Below are positions 35,190-46,814 of a DNA stretch of 64,000 nt, piece by piece. Source of the stretch: Callorhinus ursinus (taxonomy: Eukaryota > Chordata > Mammalia > Carnivora > Otariidae); contig NW_020312828.1 in assembly GCF_003265705.1 (NCBI RefSeq), positions 60,576,212 to 60,640,211 on the forward strand, in the 5' to 3' direction. The notes under the pieces are model-generated. The model saw only the letters and a list, made by a program, of their open reading frames with translations. It was not told the DNA's origin and ran no database searches. The translations under genes and the position numbers were made by a program. Each line of letters opens with the position of its first letter. Within the stretch, counting starts at the first letter, position 1.

Positions 35190-35700
35190 CAGAGTTCTTG
35201 GTTGTAAATGTTGGAAGCAACTCAAGTTAGCCTAAGGAAAAGGGACTTATTGGGTCACTTACCAGAAAAAGAAGTTGGGGTAAAGCAGAGTGGAAGGAAT
35301 TTCTAGAGGAACCAGGACCTCACAACTAGAACCACAATTCAGTACCAGTGGGTTGCTGCCTCCCTTTAGCGATTTTTTTTCTGATTAGTTTAATACTGCA
35401 GAAAAGTTTTCCTATGTGCTGAAAAATATGGCTGCTGACTTTCAGCTCCAGATATATATTCTCCAGAAGAAAAAGGGCTTAGTTCCCCCTGCTAACACCC
35501 CCTCACCACCATCATAACCACCCCCAGACTATTATATCACTCCCAGGGAAGGCATCTGATTCATTCTTAGTCATGTGTTCACTTCTGGACCAACCAGCCT
35601 CTGAGTTTTAACAGATCTAAGTCATGAGGGCAGGGTGGAAGGGACTAGGGTTTGGCGTTGTAACTGACAACCCCACCAGAATCACTGAATGTGAGAAAAA
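35190..35700 (+). repeat. Ancient repeat of 'ttggttgtaaatg' type, longest of three copies
   Basis: 'cttggttgtaaatgttgg', 'ggacttattgggtcactta', 'atatggctgctgactttcag', 'cccagggaaggcatctgatt' and 'agtcatgtgttcacttctgg' in order. Same family and orientation as 7511 and 8827. Family not assigned. Confidence 0.55.
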
Positions 35701-35889
35701 TAGTTCTCTAAAGGAAAGGATGCTAGAGAAATGAAAACAATGATTAAGCACTCCAGAATAAAAAAAATATATACATTTTTCTGCAAAATTGCACAAAGAA
35801 ATCTTTTCCTCTGGTGTTACCCTTATAATGAAAAACTTACTTTGAGGAGAATAATAGTATGGGGACTCTCAACTGGTTGTTGTTGTTGT

Positions 35890-36357
35890 TTTTAAATAAT
35901 ACTGTGTTCTTTTAAAAATGTTCACCATAATCACCCTTCCTGAGTCCACACCAACTCTGGGCTTAGCAGTTTGACTTGCTTTGGCTGATGGGACAATAAT
36001 AAACATGATGCAAAACAGAGTCTTGAAATGTGTGTGTGCATTAGGGTTTGCTCTCATTTGTTGCACTTCAGTAACCTATTAAGCCTTGGTTAGCCTAATA
36101 GACTGAGTGGACATGGCCTAGTTATATCCATTGTCCCCACCAATAGCCAACCAAATACCAGGCATGTGAGTCCATCAACCAGCAACTGACTACAAAAACA
36201 TGAGCTAGCAAAGATGACAACACATGGAACAGATATGAGCCATCCCAACTAAATCAAGCCCAAATTTCTGACCCACAGAATTGTGAATAAATAAATGGTT
36301 GGTGTCTTAAGCCATTAGATTTTGTGTTTTATGTTACATAGCAAAAAAACTGATACA
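35890..36357 (+). mobile_element. MLT1-like solo LTR (ERVL-MaLR)
   Basis: 'cacagaattgtgaataaata', 'ggtgtcttaagccattagat' and 'gttacatagcaaaa' form the characteristic 3' end of MLT1-type LTRs, sense. The upstream part is diverged and its start is approximate. No internal viral sequence. Confidence 0.7.
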
Positions 36358-36770
36358 AACACTATGTTCTGTGTTTTTGGATCCACCGTGACTTGGGAGA
36401 CTCTTCTAGCTCTTCAGTACTGGTCATTTGGATTCTTCATCGGGTGTTTTATTAGTTGCCTCTACTGTAGGATGGGAATTTCCATATTATTCCTGATAAC
36501 CTCTTTGATATGGCCCCTCATTATTGAATTTCTCTTTAAGCCATTTCTCCCCCCCAGAATCAAGAAAAAAATCCACTTATGGTACTTTTCTCTTAGGAGG
36601 AAGCATATAACGAGAAGCCGAGAATTCCCAACCACCATCTCTGTTCTTTTAAGGCAAAATTGACCTGAGTAGGACATGCATTTAGAATTTTTTTCAGTGA
36701 GGAAAAATGTTTCCAACTAAGGTTCATATTTATGAAGTATCTGCTTGATGATGTCTGAATTTTTTCTCTT
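36358..36770. other. Unassigned non-coding stretch
   Basis: The overlapping ORFs at 36322-36663 (plus) and 36462-36716 (minus) have no recognisable domain. The plus one starts inside the LTR. Confidence 0.5.
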
Positions 36771-36783
36771 TAATTTTGTTTTT

Positions 36784-36994
36784 GAATTTTGTTGAGTTTT
36801 GAGTTTTTTTTCTTAAGATTTTATTGATTGATTGGACAGAGAGAGAAAGAACAAGCAGGCGGAGTGGGAGGCGCAAGAAGAAGCAGGCTCCCTGCCAAGC
36901 AAGGAACCCAGTGCAGGACTCGATCCCAGGACCCTGGGAATCATGACCTGAGACGAAGGCAGACGCTTAACCAACTGAGCCACCCAGGGGCCCC
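36784..36994 (-). mobile_element. CAN-SINE, antisense, with 13-bp target-site duplication
   Basis: Direct repeats taattttgttttt at 36771-36783 and 36995-37007. The A-tail side is drawn out and impure (36784-36812). Confidence 0.95.
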
Positions 36995-37079
36995 TAATTT
37001 TGTTTTTATTAAGATTAAGACAACCAGTTATCTGAGGATGGAACCATAGGGATCACTATTTATCAGGTGAACACACAGG

Positions 37080-37440
37080 AGACGATAGGGAGGTAAGAGG
37101 AGGATGAGAGGAGTGTGGAGTCACAGTAGCCAAGGGATTCAGAATTTCAAAAAGAAAAATAGCATTAAATCCAGAAAAGGAATACAGTGAGAGAGGGACT
37201 CAAAATAACCATTGGATTTGGCAATAATGAAGTTGTTGACCTTAGCATTTGTGATGAATGATGTCCATAGTATAGGAAGAGAGGGAGTCAGATCTCAGTG
37301 ACTTGTTTAGGGAATGGACTGTGAGAATGTAGACAATGTGTATTGATGTTTCATTCCAGAGGTATACGAGAGAGATGGGATGGCAAGTATAGGGTAGACT
37401 GTCATTGGCAGGCAGGATTGAGATCTAACTATACTTAAAT
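37080..37440 (+). repeat. Possible piece of the ancient long repeat (weak)
   Basis: 'accattggatttggcaataa' followed by 'ttgttgaccttagc' matches a middle block of the old repeat seen at 41910-43330. Boundaries are unclear. Confidence 0.4.
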
Positions 37441-37454
37441 GATAGCAGAAAGAG

Positions 37455-37455
<1 letters not shown>

Positions 37456-37502
<47 letters not shown>

Positions 37503-37512
37503 NNNNNNNNNN

Positions 37513-37563
<51 letters not shown>
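37456..37563 (+). repeat. (CA)n microsatellite containing a 10-N assembly gap
   Basis: Pure CA dinucleotides on both sides of Ns at 37503-37512. True length is unknown. ORFs reading (VC)n across it are artefacts. Confidence 0.99.
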
Positions 37564-37569
<6 letters not shown>

Positions 37570-37928
37570 ATATATAATCCTCCATCTCGGGAAAGCATAG
37601 AGGGATAGGAACAGAGAATCAGACTGTAGGATGCTCTGCTGGTTGAAATTTGTACAAATACCAATTTGATTCCAAAGATAACATGATGCTACACAAGGGT
37701 GCCAGTTTACCTGTTTCCCATTACCAGCTCTGTCAGATGGTGTGATAAGAACTTACATCGACTTACTTTAATGAAGCCTAGCTGAAAGACTCAATCATGA
37801 ACTCGCCCCTGCTTCACAAAGGGATAGGTCCTCAAAAACTTCAAAACTGAGAATTTCAAATGGAGTTGTTCTTTGAGAGTTAAATTATGCAATCAGCACA
37901 AAAAAAAAGATACAATGTGACTCTATAG
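37564..37928. other. Unassigned non-coding stretch
   Basis: No feature recognised. It ends at the presumed target site of the next L1. Confidence 0.5.
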
Positions 37929-37944
37929 AAGAGGCAGTTCCTAG

Positions 37945-40900
37945 TTTCGTTGATCTGTTCTTTTGGTTTCTATTCTATTGATTTCTGCTCTGATCTTTAT
38001 TAATTCCCTTCTCCTGGGCTTAGGCTTTATTTGCTGTTCTTTCTCCAGCTCCTTTAGGTGTAAGTTTAGCTTGTGTAGTTGAGACTTTTCTAGTTTCTTG
38101 AGAAAGACTTCTATTGCTATGTACTTCCCTCTTAGGACCACCTTTGCTGCATCCCAAAGGTTTTGAACAGTTCTGACTTCATTTTCATTTGTTTCCATGT
38201 TTTTTAAAAATTCTTCTTTAATTTCCTGATTGACCCATTCCTTCTTTATTAGGATGTTCTTTAACCTCCAAGTATTTGAGTTCCTTCCAAATCTCTTGGG
38301 ACTGAATTCCAGTTTCAAAGCATTGTAGTCTGAAAATATGCAGGGAGTAATCCCAATTTCTGGTACCGGCTGAGACCTGATTTGTGACCCATTATGTGAT
38401 CTGTTCTGGAGAATGTTCCATGTGCATTTGAGAAGAATGTGTATTCTGTTGCTTTAGGATGGAATGCTCTGTATCTATCTGTGAAGTCCATCTGATCCAG
38501 TGTGTCATTCAAGCCCTTGTTTCCTTGTTGATCTGCTTAGATGTTTTGTCCATTGCTGTGAGTGGCGTGTTAAAGTCCCCTACTATTATTATATTATCAT
38601 CAATGTATTCCTTTAATTTTGTTACCAATTGGTTTATATAATTGGCTGTTCCCAAGTTAGCACAAATATTTATAATTGTTAGATCTTGTTGGGTAGACCC
38701 TTTAAGTGTGATATAGTGTCCCTTTGCATCTCTTATTACAGTCTTTGGTTTAAAATCTAATTTGTCTGATATAAGGATTGCTACCCCAGCTTTCTTTTTT
38801 CACATGCGACAACCAGATTTTAAAAAATTTTTAAATTTATTTTTTATTATGTTCAGTTAGCCAACATATAGTACGTCATTAGTTTTTGATGTAGTGTTCA
38901 GGGTCCATTAGCATGATAAATGGTTCTCCACCCCCCCCACTTTCAATCTGGAGGTGTCTTTGGGTCTAAAATGAGTCTCTTGTAGACAGCATATGGATGG
39001 GTCTTGCTTTTTTCCAATACAGTATCCTGCGTCTTTTGATTGGAGCACTTAGCCCATTTATATTCAGAGTAACTATTGAAAGATATGAATTTAGTGCCAT
39101 TGTATTACCTGTAAAGCCACTGTTTCTGTCTATTGTCTCCATTCCTTTCTGGTCTATGTTACTTTTGGACTTTCACTTTGCTTACAGGATCCCCTTTAAT
39201 ATTTCTTGTAGGGCTGCTTTGGTGATCACAATTTTTTTTGTTTCTATTTGTCTTGGAAGCTCTTTATCTCTCCTCCTATTCTGAATGACAGACTTGCTGG
39301 ATAGAGTATTCATGGCTGCATATTTTTCTCATTTAGCACCCTGAATATATCATGCCAGTCCTTTCTGGCCTGCCAGGTATCTGTGGATAGGTTTGCTGCC
39401 AGCCTTATGTTTCTCCCTCTGTAGGTTAAGGATCTCTTGTCCCAAGCTGCTTTCAGGATTTTCTTTGTCTCTGAAATTTGCAGGCTTCACTATTATATGT
39501 CTGGGTGTTGATCTGTTTTTATTGATTTTTGAGGGGGATTCTGTGTGCCTCCTGGACTTGAATGCCTGTTTCCTTCCCCAGATTATGGAAATTCTCAGCT
39601 ATAATTTTCTCAAATATATCTCCTGCCTCCCTCTTTCCTCTTCCTCTGGGACCCCCCAATTATTCTAATACTGTTTTGCTTTGTGGTATCACTGATCTCT
39701 CGAATCCTCCCCTCAAGATCTAGTAGTTTTTTTATCTCTCTTTTCCTCAGTTTATTTATTCTCCATAATTTCATCTTCTATATTACTGATTCTCTCTTCT
39801 GTCCCATTTATCCTTGCAGTAAGAGCCTCCATTTTTTATTGCATTTCATCAATAGCCTTTTTGATTTTGATTTGATTAGATTTTAGTTTTTATTTCTCCA
39901 GAAAGGGATTCTCTAGTGTCTTCTATGTTTTTTTTAAGCCCAGCTAGTATCTTTATAATCATTATTCTGAATTCTAGCTCTGACATTTTACTAATATACC
40001 TATTTATTAAGTGTCTGGTAGTTAGTACTGTGTCTTGTTCTTGGAATTTTTCCATCTTGTCATTCTTGTCATGAATGAGAGAACAAAATACAAAGATATC
40101 AACCAAGACACCAGTGAAATGTACACTAGATAAATCAGAAGAGATCAGAAACCAAGTAAGAAGGAAAAAAAAAAGAATATAATCAAACAGGTGGACAGAA
40201 CAGGGTGATACACCAGGTCCTGGTTGTATTTTGGTCTGTTTGTTAGAAGACACTATCTCCCAAAATTGTAAAGAAGAAAAACATATATATACAAAAGTAA
40301 AATTGAGTACAATGAAAGGAAGCAAAAAATGAATTATATATATATATAATGTAAATGTAAAAATGGAAGTTAAATCTTAAAAGAGTTGATAAAATAAGAA
40401 ACTAGTTGGAAAAAAAGAAAAAGGAAATTTTAAACTCAAAGACTAAGGAGTCATGAGAAAGTACCTCGAATTCTATATACTATTTTCCCTTAGAGTTGGA
40501 GTTTTTCATTCTGTGTAATTGGTAAACTTGGTATTAGCTAGATGTTCCTGCTGGTCTTCTGGGGGAGGGGCCTGTTTCATTGATTCTCAGGTGTCTTTGC
40601 CAAGGTGGAGTTGCACTGCCCTGGCCAGGGAGCTGGGATCAGTGTAAGGTTGCTCTATGTGGCTTTTGTTCCCTGAAGGCTTTCTGCACTGCTTTAGAGT
40701 ATGAGAATGAAAATTGTGGCCTCCCAATCTCCAGCTCTGGAGCTGAAAGATCCTGCCCCCTACTCTTCAGTGCACCCCGGGGAAAAGCAGTCAGTCACTT
40801 GTGTCTCCTTGGTTTCTGCCTCGCTCTATGTTCACCAAGCCTGTGACCAAGTGTTTTTATCTGGGGCACACAACCCCATCTGGAGTCTCTACATTTTGCA

Positions 40901-41060
40901 CATCCACATCGTTCCTCCCAGGGGAAGGAAGAAAGTCTTGCTCGTTCTGCAGCTTTCTGGGCTGGTCACCCAATCATGCATGCACCCACAATGCTCCTCC
41001 CAGGGGAAGGAGAAGGGTCTCCTTGCAGTTCTGTCACTTGCTACAAATGTGGGATCCAAG
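37945..41060 (-). mobile_element. L1 inverted 5' segment: 5' UTR, ORF1 start and ORF2 endonuclease
   Basis: On the minus strand: carnivore L1 5' UTR (about 40080-41060, GC-richer near 40560-41050), ORF1 N-terminal coding (a MSELEFRIMIIKILAGLKKN block around 39900-40000) and then the start of ORF2. The 38315-38512 frame carries DFTDRYRAFHPKATEYTFF and AHGTFSRTDHIMGHK of the endonuclease. The 37941-38318 frame carries WDAAKVVLRGKYIAI. It stops abruptly in ORF2. Divergence is lower than in the other long L1s. It joins a sense 3' end at about 41061. Confidence 0.93.
38800..38908 (-). mobile_element. Very short L1 3' end insertion inside the inverted L1
   Basis: 'ttatgttcagttagccaaca' and 'gtcattagtttttgatgtag' interrupt ORF2 between 'ccccagctttctttt' and 'gtccattagcatgataaatg'. 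About 80-100 bp, antisense. Confidence 0.8.
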
Positions 41061-41593
41061 GGGGCACCTGCACCCTAATGTTTATAGCAGCAGTATCCAC
41101 AATACAAACTGTGGAAAGAGCCCAGATGTCCATGACAGATGAATGAATAAAGAAGGTGTGGTATAAATACACAATGGAATATTACTCAGCCATCAAAAAG
41201 GACGAAATCTTACCATTTACATCAACATGGGTGGAACTGGAAGGTATTATGCCGAGCAAAATAAGTCAATCAGAGAAGGACAGTTATCATATGGATTCAC
41301 TCATGTGGAATATAAGAAACAGCACAAAGGATCATAGAGGAAGGGAGGGAAAACTCAAAGGGAAGAAATCAGAGGGAGACAAACCATGAGAGACTCTTAA
41401 CTCTAGGAAACAAACTGAAGGTTGCTGGAGGGGAGGTAGGTGGGTGGATGGGGTAACTGGGTGATCATTAAGGAGGGGATGTGATGTGATGAGCACTGGG
41501 TGTCATATGCAACTGATGAATAACTGAATCGTACATCTGAAACTAATGATGTAGTATATGTTGGCTAATTGAATTAAAATTAAAAAAGAATAA
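41061..41593 (+). mobile_element. L1 sense 3' segment (ORF2 C-terminus, 3' UTR, A-rich tail)
   Basis: Begins 'ggggcacctgcaccctaatg'. The plus frame at 41156-41389 reads YTMEYYSAIKKDEILPF and SQSEKDSYHMDSL, the ORF2 C-terminal block. The 3' UTR ends 'atatgttggctaattgaatt' and an A-rich tail. Together with the inverted segment it forms one insertion. Imperfect duplication: 'gaagaggcagttcctag' (37928-37944) against 'gaggaggcagaatagttcctag' region (41594-41615). Confidence 0.93.
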
Positions 41594-41909
41594 GAGGAGG
41601 CAGAATAGTTCCTAGACCATAGCAAGCTTTGGCTAACAAGCTTTTGGTGACAACAATATGTTTAAATAAAAATATAGGTCAGTTTGTCATTAGCCATGGA
41701 GGTGAGGAATGCTAATGTTGGCAGTGGACAATCCATGGCTGCACAGTCTGGAACACTCTGGCCCCTATGACAGGTATATTCTTGTTTTAAAATGATGTCA
41801 TTAAAGTATTGGGATATTGTCCTTTGCTCAAATCCGTACTCACCACACAACTTTCTGAACATAGTTCAGCAGTATAGATCTATAGACTAATCATTCAAGA
41901 TAAATACCA

Positions 41910-43330
41910 GTATTTACTATGTTTCAGTTATTTGTTTCAGTCTTAGAGTACAGAGATGAATTAATGAAACAATTCCAGTGCTCATGAAGCTTACATTTAT
42001 TGAAGTGGACACACACACACTACATAGTACTTTAATTGTGGCTACATGGTATGGAAAAAAATAAAACAGAAGGGACATCAGAAGTGCTGGATATGTTTCA
42101 AGTTTTGGTAGGGTGATATCAGGCAAGGCCTCTTTGAGGAGGTCACAATTTAGCAAAGACTTGAAGAAAGTGAGGGAGTGAGAGACATATGAGGGGAGAC
42201 CATTCCAGGCAAAGGAGGTATGCAGTATAATATTCTTGAGGTGTGGAGAACCTGGGTGGCTCAGTTAAGCATCTGCCTTTGGCTCAGGTCATGATCCCAG
42301 GGTCCTGGGGTGGAGCCCCAAATTGGGCTCCCTGCTCAGTGGGGAGTCTGCTTCTCCCTCTCACCTCCCCTGTTCATGCTTGTGCTCTCTCCATCCAAAA
42401 TAAATAAATACTCTTTAGAAAAAAATATATTCCCAAGGTGTGATGAGACTAGCTTGTTCCATAACAAGATGGCCAGAGTGACTAGAGTGGAATGAGCAAG
42501 GGGAAAGGAAGTAGGAAATGTGATCAGAGAGGTAACGGGGAAAAGTGAATGTGCAGGGGAACTTATAGGCCATTACAATGAGTCGTGTTTACTCTGAGTG
42601 AAATGGGAAGCCATTGGAAGGTTTTGAAACAAAGGAGTGATGTGACCTGAGAAAGGTTTCAATATTATCACTCTGACTTCTGTGTTGGGAAGAGTTTGAG
42701 GGAGGGAGTGGACCAAGGTGAAAGGGAAACTATTTGAGAAGTTATTGTAGTGATCCAGGGGAAGAGATGATGGTGACTTGGACTTGGATAGTATAGCAAT
42801 ACAGTTGGGGAAAAAGTAGTTGAATTCTGGCTATATTTGAAGACGTAATAGCAAAGTTGTGGGTTAATGATGGCATTCTATAAACTATGATGATGAAGTT
42901 GCAGGAGGAGCTCATTTGTAGATGAAGATCAGGAGATCAGCTCTAGACTTGTTCATTTTGAGAGGTCTAATAGATATCCCAGCGGAGATATTAAAGAGGC
43001 ATCCAAGAGTTAAAGCTTAAAGTCAGAGTTGGATATACGAAGTTGAGAGTCATTAGCATGTGGATGCAATTTAAAGCCAGAAGACTGGAAGAAATTACCA
43101 GAGGAATGTGCAGAAAGAAAAGTTCAAAGAGCTGAGCATTGGGGCATTTCAATGATAAGGATAGGGAGGTGAAGAGGAATCAACAAAGGAACCTGAGAAT
43201 GAGCTTCTAGTGAGGTAGGAAAAACCAACAAACAGCCAAGAGAGTGAGCGTGAGATATTCCAGAAGCCAGGTCAAAAATGTTTCAAGGATGAATGAGTGA
43301 TCAGTTCTGTCAACTGTGAATATGCACTAA
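41910..43330 (+). repeat. Ancient long mammalian repeat, best copy
   Basis: In order: 'tgctcatgaagcttacattt', 'gccattggaaggttttgaaa', 'aggagtgatgtgacctgag', 'tattgtagtgatccagggga', 'gaggtgaagaggaatcaaca' and 'ccagaagccaggtcaaaaat'. Recognisable as a widespread non-coding mammalian repeat, interrupted by a SINE. The family name is not given because I cannot verify it. Confidence 0.6.
42246..42426 (+). mobile_element. CAN-SINE
   Basis: Direct repeats atattc(tt/cc)(g/a)aggtgtg at 42230-42245 and 42427-42442, three mismatches. About 10 bases of the head are missing ('ctcagttaagcatctg'). Confidence 0.95.
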
Positions 43331-43774
43331 CTAAGACAAAATCATTGTGGATCATATGATAGTCCTAATTCTTATTATAAATTGACATATTAGGTTTCTG
43401 GCTTAAGTGCTTTGTGGGTTGGATACTCCAAGTTTGACCCAGAGCAATGAATCTGTCAGGTTTGCTGACCAAATTGAGTAAGCCTGAGGGCCAGACCTTC
43501 AACTATGGTAAATTCATGTCACATTGTGAGGCTATTAGGCAATACCTCTGCTTGTACTCTGATTTTTGTGACATTTCAGCTTTGTCACATGCAGAGTCTG
43601 CCTGGGAATTCAGTCTTCACATCTGCCTCTAACCAGCCTTCCCTGTCAGAGCTAATCTATTAGCTGCTTTTGAAAGATATCCCATATGGGTTGGGTCTTT
43701 CATGGATAGGTTTTTGGAGTCATTCCTACACACATGGTGAATGATGCAATAGAAACTATGGCCCTTACCACCGT
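43331..43774. other. Unassigned non-coding stretch
   Basis: A 61-codon ORF at 43447-43632 is without resemblance. Nothing else recognised. Confidence 0.5.
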
Positions 43775-44420
43775 CAGATTTGAATTTGTGTAGTGGAAAC
43801 ACTTGCCTGGGAACAGGAATTTTGGTTACTTAGGGTAAGTTACTAAATTTCTCAGGGCCTCACTGTATTATCAGGATAGGTTAGATTATACAGCTGTAAT
43901 AAGTTAACACTGAAATCTCAGTGGCTTAACACAACAAAGGTATATCTCTTGCTCTTGGTACATATATATCCCAGGTCTATGAGAATGCTCTGTTCCCCAT
44001 AGTCACTCATAGGACCAGTGTGATGGAGGTTCAAATAGCTAGTAGCTTCTGTGGCACTCCTACCCTCAATCACTTGAGCTCAGGGGAAGAGGGGGAAAGG
44101 GGGAGGAGCACATATGGGCTTTTCACTGGCTTAATTCTGACGAACTATGCTTCACTTCTGCTCAGAGTCCATTGGCCAGAACTGGTTATATGGTCTCACC
44201 TAACTACGGTTGAGCTGTGAAATACAGAAGAAATCGTCACTGATCATTATAGTCTAGGCCATACTCAGTTTTCACATCCATTGATGAGGTAATAATAATA
44301 GAATCTACCTTATAGAGATGTTGAAAGGAATGAATGAGGTAATGCATGTGGCATGCTTAGTGTAGAGCCTGGTCCATAGTAAGTGTTCTACAAATTCTAG
44401 CCATGATAAATATGTTACTA
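43775..44420 (+). mobile_element. MIR split in two by a later element
   Basis: Left half 43775-43868 ('gggtaagttactaaatttct', 'cagggcctcactgt'). Right half 44265-44420 ('tgatgaggtaataataatag', 'ggaatgaatgaggtaatgca', 'gagcctggtccatagtaagt'). The halves are in register and flank 43872-44262. Confidence 0.75.
43872..44262. repeat. Ancient interspersed repeat inserted in the MIR
   Basis: 'ggttagattatacagctgta', 'atctcagtggcttaacacaa' and 'cagagtccattggccagaac' match a common old mammalian repeat. Class (LTR or DNA) not decided. The MIR interruption gives its limits. Confidence 0.6.
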
Positions 44421-45114
44421 TCATTAAGAGGACAATAAATTGTGTTGTTATTATTATTTTGTTATTCTCCTAAGAGCAAAAGTAACTGTGCCTAAGCTCT
44501 TAATCATTCATCACCTTTGGGCTATTATGAAGACATTCTGCCCTGAACTTTGGCTCAAGATCAACAAAAGATTCCAGGAAAACTAATTGTTCATGTGGCT
44601 GCTCTTCATTCCCTATTGCCAAGGACCTACCCCTTTTGCTCATACTCTTGACCATGAATTCCTCTTTCAGCAACCCAGAGAAAAGTCTGAAGACATTGGA
44701 ATCCTCTGGTTCTTTCTTCTAAACGATTTTCCAGGGCCCAGTGTTCTTCCTATATATCCAGGCTCCCAGAGACATGGAAGGCATGATTGATGGGGCAATT
44801 CATTTTTTTTCTGGCAGCAAAGCTCATAAATAAATAGCTGGAACCAGAAGTCTTATACAAAATGGTCCTACTCTCTAAGCAAATTTGTTATTGTCTGGAA
44901 ATGTCTTTCAGCATTCTACTGTCTGGTGTGTTGAGATCCCACATTACCTGATTAAAAGCTGAAAGCACAAAAGACTGTTGAGAGCTTGTATTTGTTGGTG
45001 AACACAGGGAGATAGAGAAGACTATGCTGAGGAAGGAGAAATTCTCAGTTGCTCTTGAGCCTAGAACCTGTAGAATGTCCAGCAAGATCACTTATTAACT
45101 TGATAGTTAACCTC
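44421..45114. other. Unassigned non-coding stretch
   Basis: No feature recognised. Confidence 0.5.
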
Positions 45115-45405
45115 TGCCTGCTACCCTGCCTTTGCTTCCTTATGTTCAAGCTTCCAAGTCAACCCTGCTAATTTGTACCTTCTTGCGTTTGCTTGTGCTA
45201 GTCTTTCCTCCCGAAACACCCTTCCCTCTTATTCTCTGTAGTTCACCTGTCAAAGAAAAATCCCATTCATTCTTCAAAGTTTACTTCAAATGCCACTCAT
45301 CACTTCCTTGAAATCTTTGAAGGGATAATTGCAAGGATTATGTCTCTATATGCTATTAGCACCTAGCATAGATTCTGGTGTTCAGTAAATGTTTGTCAAA
45401 TTGAA
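45115..45405 (+). mobile_element. L2 3' end
   Basis: 'cattcattcttcaaagttta', 'cttcaaatgccactcatcac' and 'tctggtgttcagtaaatgtt' in L2 order. Confidence 0.8.
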
Positions 45406-46684
45406 AATACCCCTCATCCTTACTTGTATACATTAGGGTATGTTTATGGAAACCATTGACAGTGACAAAGTTTCAAAAATATTGTGGAAACTTATTTCTG
45501 CCCCAGAGTCTAACCAAGGAAAGCCTTCAGTGCTTAAATTCCCCCAAACTTTTAAGTTCATACAACTTGCAAATAGTTACCCCAGGAAATCAACCTTAGC
45601 TGTGTGGTATCCTTTTATCTTGCTGAAATTGATTTTCAGATTAAAGGCTAACATTGTCTTCATCTAATAAGGTAATTCTACTTCATGGGGAATCTGTATT
45701 ATTGTTTTACATTTGTGGAGCTTTCCAGACTGCAATGTGTGTGCACACACAATGACCTCATTTAGTGTTCATCATGATAAGGGGGCTTGGTGAGGAAGGG
45801 GACAACCTTTCATTTGCAACTTGTACAACAAAGCAAATATGGAATTTTCTATTATTTTAGGAGAGTCCCTCTAAACACATTTGGGATGGCTTGGGAAAGA
45901 AATTCACCTACTATTATCTCCCAAACAATATGAAGAAAGTGACACTTTTGTTTCCTGGAAAGCAAAGTTTCACACCAAGAATGTTTATGGGGATTTAGAA
46001 TCTCAAATCAAGTATTCTCCTGTATTTTACCACTCATTTAAACCTCTGAGGGGCTCTCTTCCAAATGTGTCAATGTATTACCCGAATCTGGGGCTTTTGG
46101 CTATTTGTTCCAATCTAACCACCTCTGTTAGGTGGTCTCTGAACAACTTTACAAGAACAAACCCTACGAGAGCCTCTAGCCTGCTGCCTTGGGGCTTCTT
46201 TAAAGCAGATGAGGCAGGAGAACCTGCCTGTGGTCCCAGAAGGGATGGGTAGTCAATGTCCCACGGAACAAACCTTTGCCAACTGGGAGATGGAAGCTGG
46301 CAGATAAATTATTCTCCTTTCCTTGTTTTTTAAGGCAAGCTAATGAGGTTTTAAAAACCATAAGAATTCATATTCCACTCTTAAGAATTGGCTTGATGAG
46401 TTATTTTCATCCTTTACCATTGGTGAATCTAAATCCAATAAAAATTTAACACACCCCAACTCTTAGTCACTCACTGGGCTAAAGAGTTCTAAAATTACAG
46501 ACAAGTCCTGTAAGAGTTCATAGGTAGTCAAAAGAATGATAAATAAGCAGCCAAATTGCTGTATATTGTGATAAGTTTCCTAAAAGAGGTATAAATAAAA
46601 TATTGTGGAAACAGAGAAGAGAAACAATTTCTCTGGGGAAATCAAAGGAAGGTTTATTTCTTTGGAGAAACCATCCTGATTCCC
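45406..46684. other. Unassigned non-coding stretch
   Basis: The largest ORF, 123 codons at 45881-46252, has no recognisable domain, signal or splice context. I treat it as chance. Confidence 0.5.
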
Positions 46685-46790
46685 TTGCACTCACCAGAAA
46701 AGTAGCTCTGTGAGAGCAGGAACCATGTCTATTTTGTTCATGTCCATACACCTGGCAGCTGGAATCATACCTTGCTCAGGGTCAAGAACC
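46685..46790 (+). mobile_element. L2 3' end fragment
   Basis: 'gctctgtgagagcaggaacc', 'atgtctattttgttcatgtc' and 'acctggcagctggaatcata' match the L2 end block. Confidence 0.6.
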
Positions 46791-46814
46791 TAAATATTTC
46801 TGACCTGAGTAACA

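Noticed and set aside
37307..37664. ORFs encoding (VC)n
   Set aside because: Translations of the CA microsatellite and gap Ns.
39876..40325. 149-codon minus-strand ORF as a host gene
   Set aside because: Its C-terminal part is L1 ORF1 N-terminus and its start is L1 5' UTR. It belongs to the inverted L1 arm.
40580..41142. Overlapping plus-strand ORFs of 88-125 codons in GC-richer DNA
   Set aside because: They are the antisense strand of the L1 5' UTR, continuing into the L1 3' segment.
45881..46252. 123-codon ORF in low-repeat sequence
   Set aside because: Length is within chance expectation and no motif, signal peptide or family resemblance is visible. Cross-species conservation would be needed to revive it.
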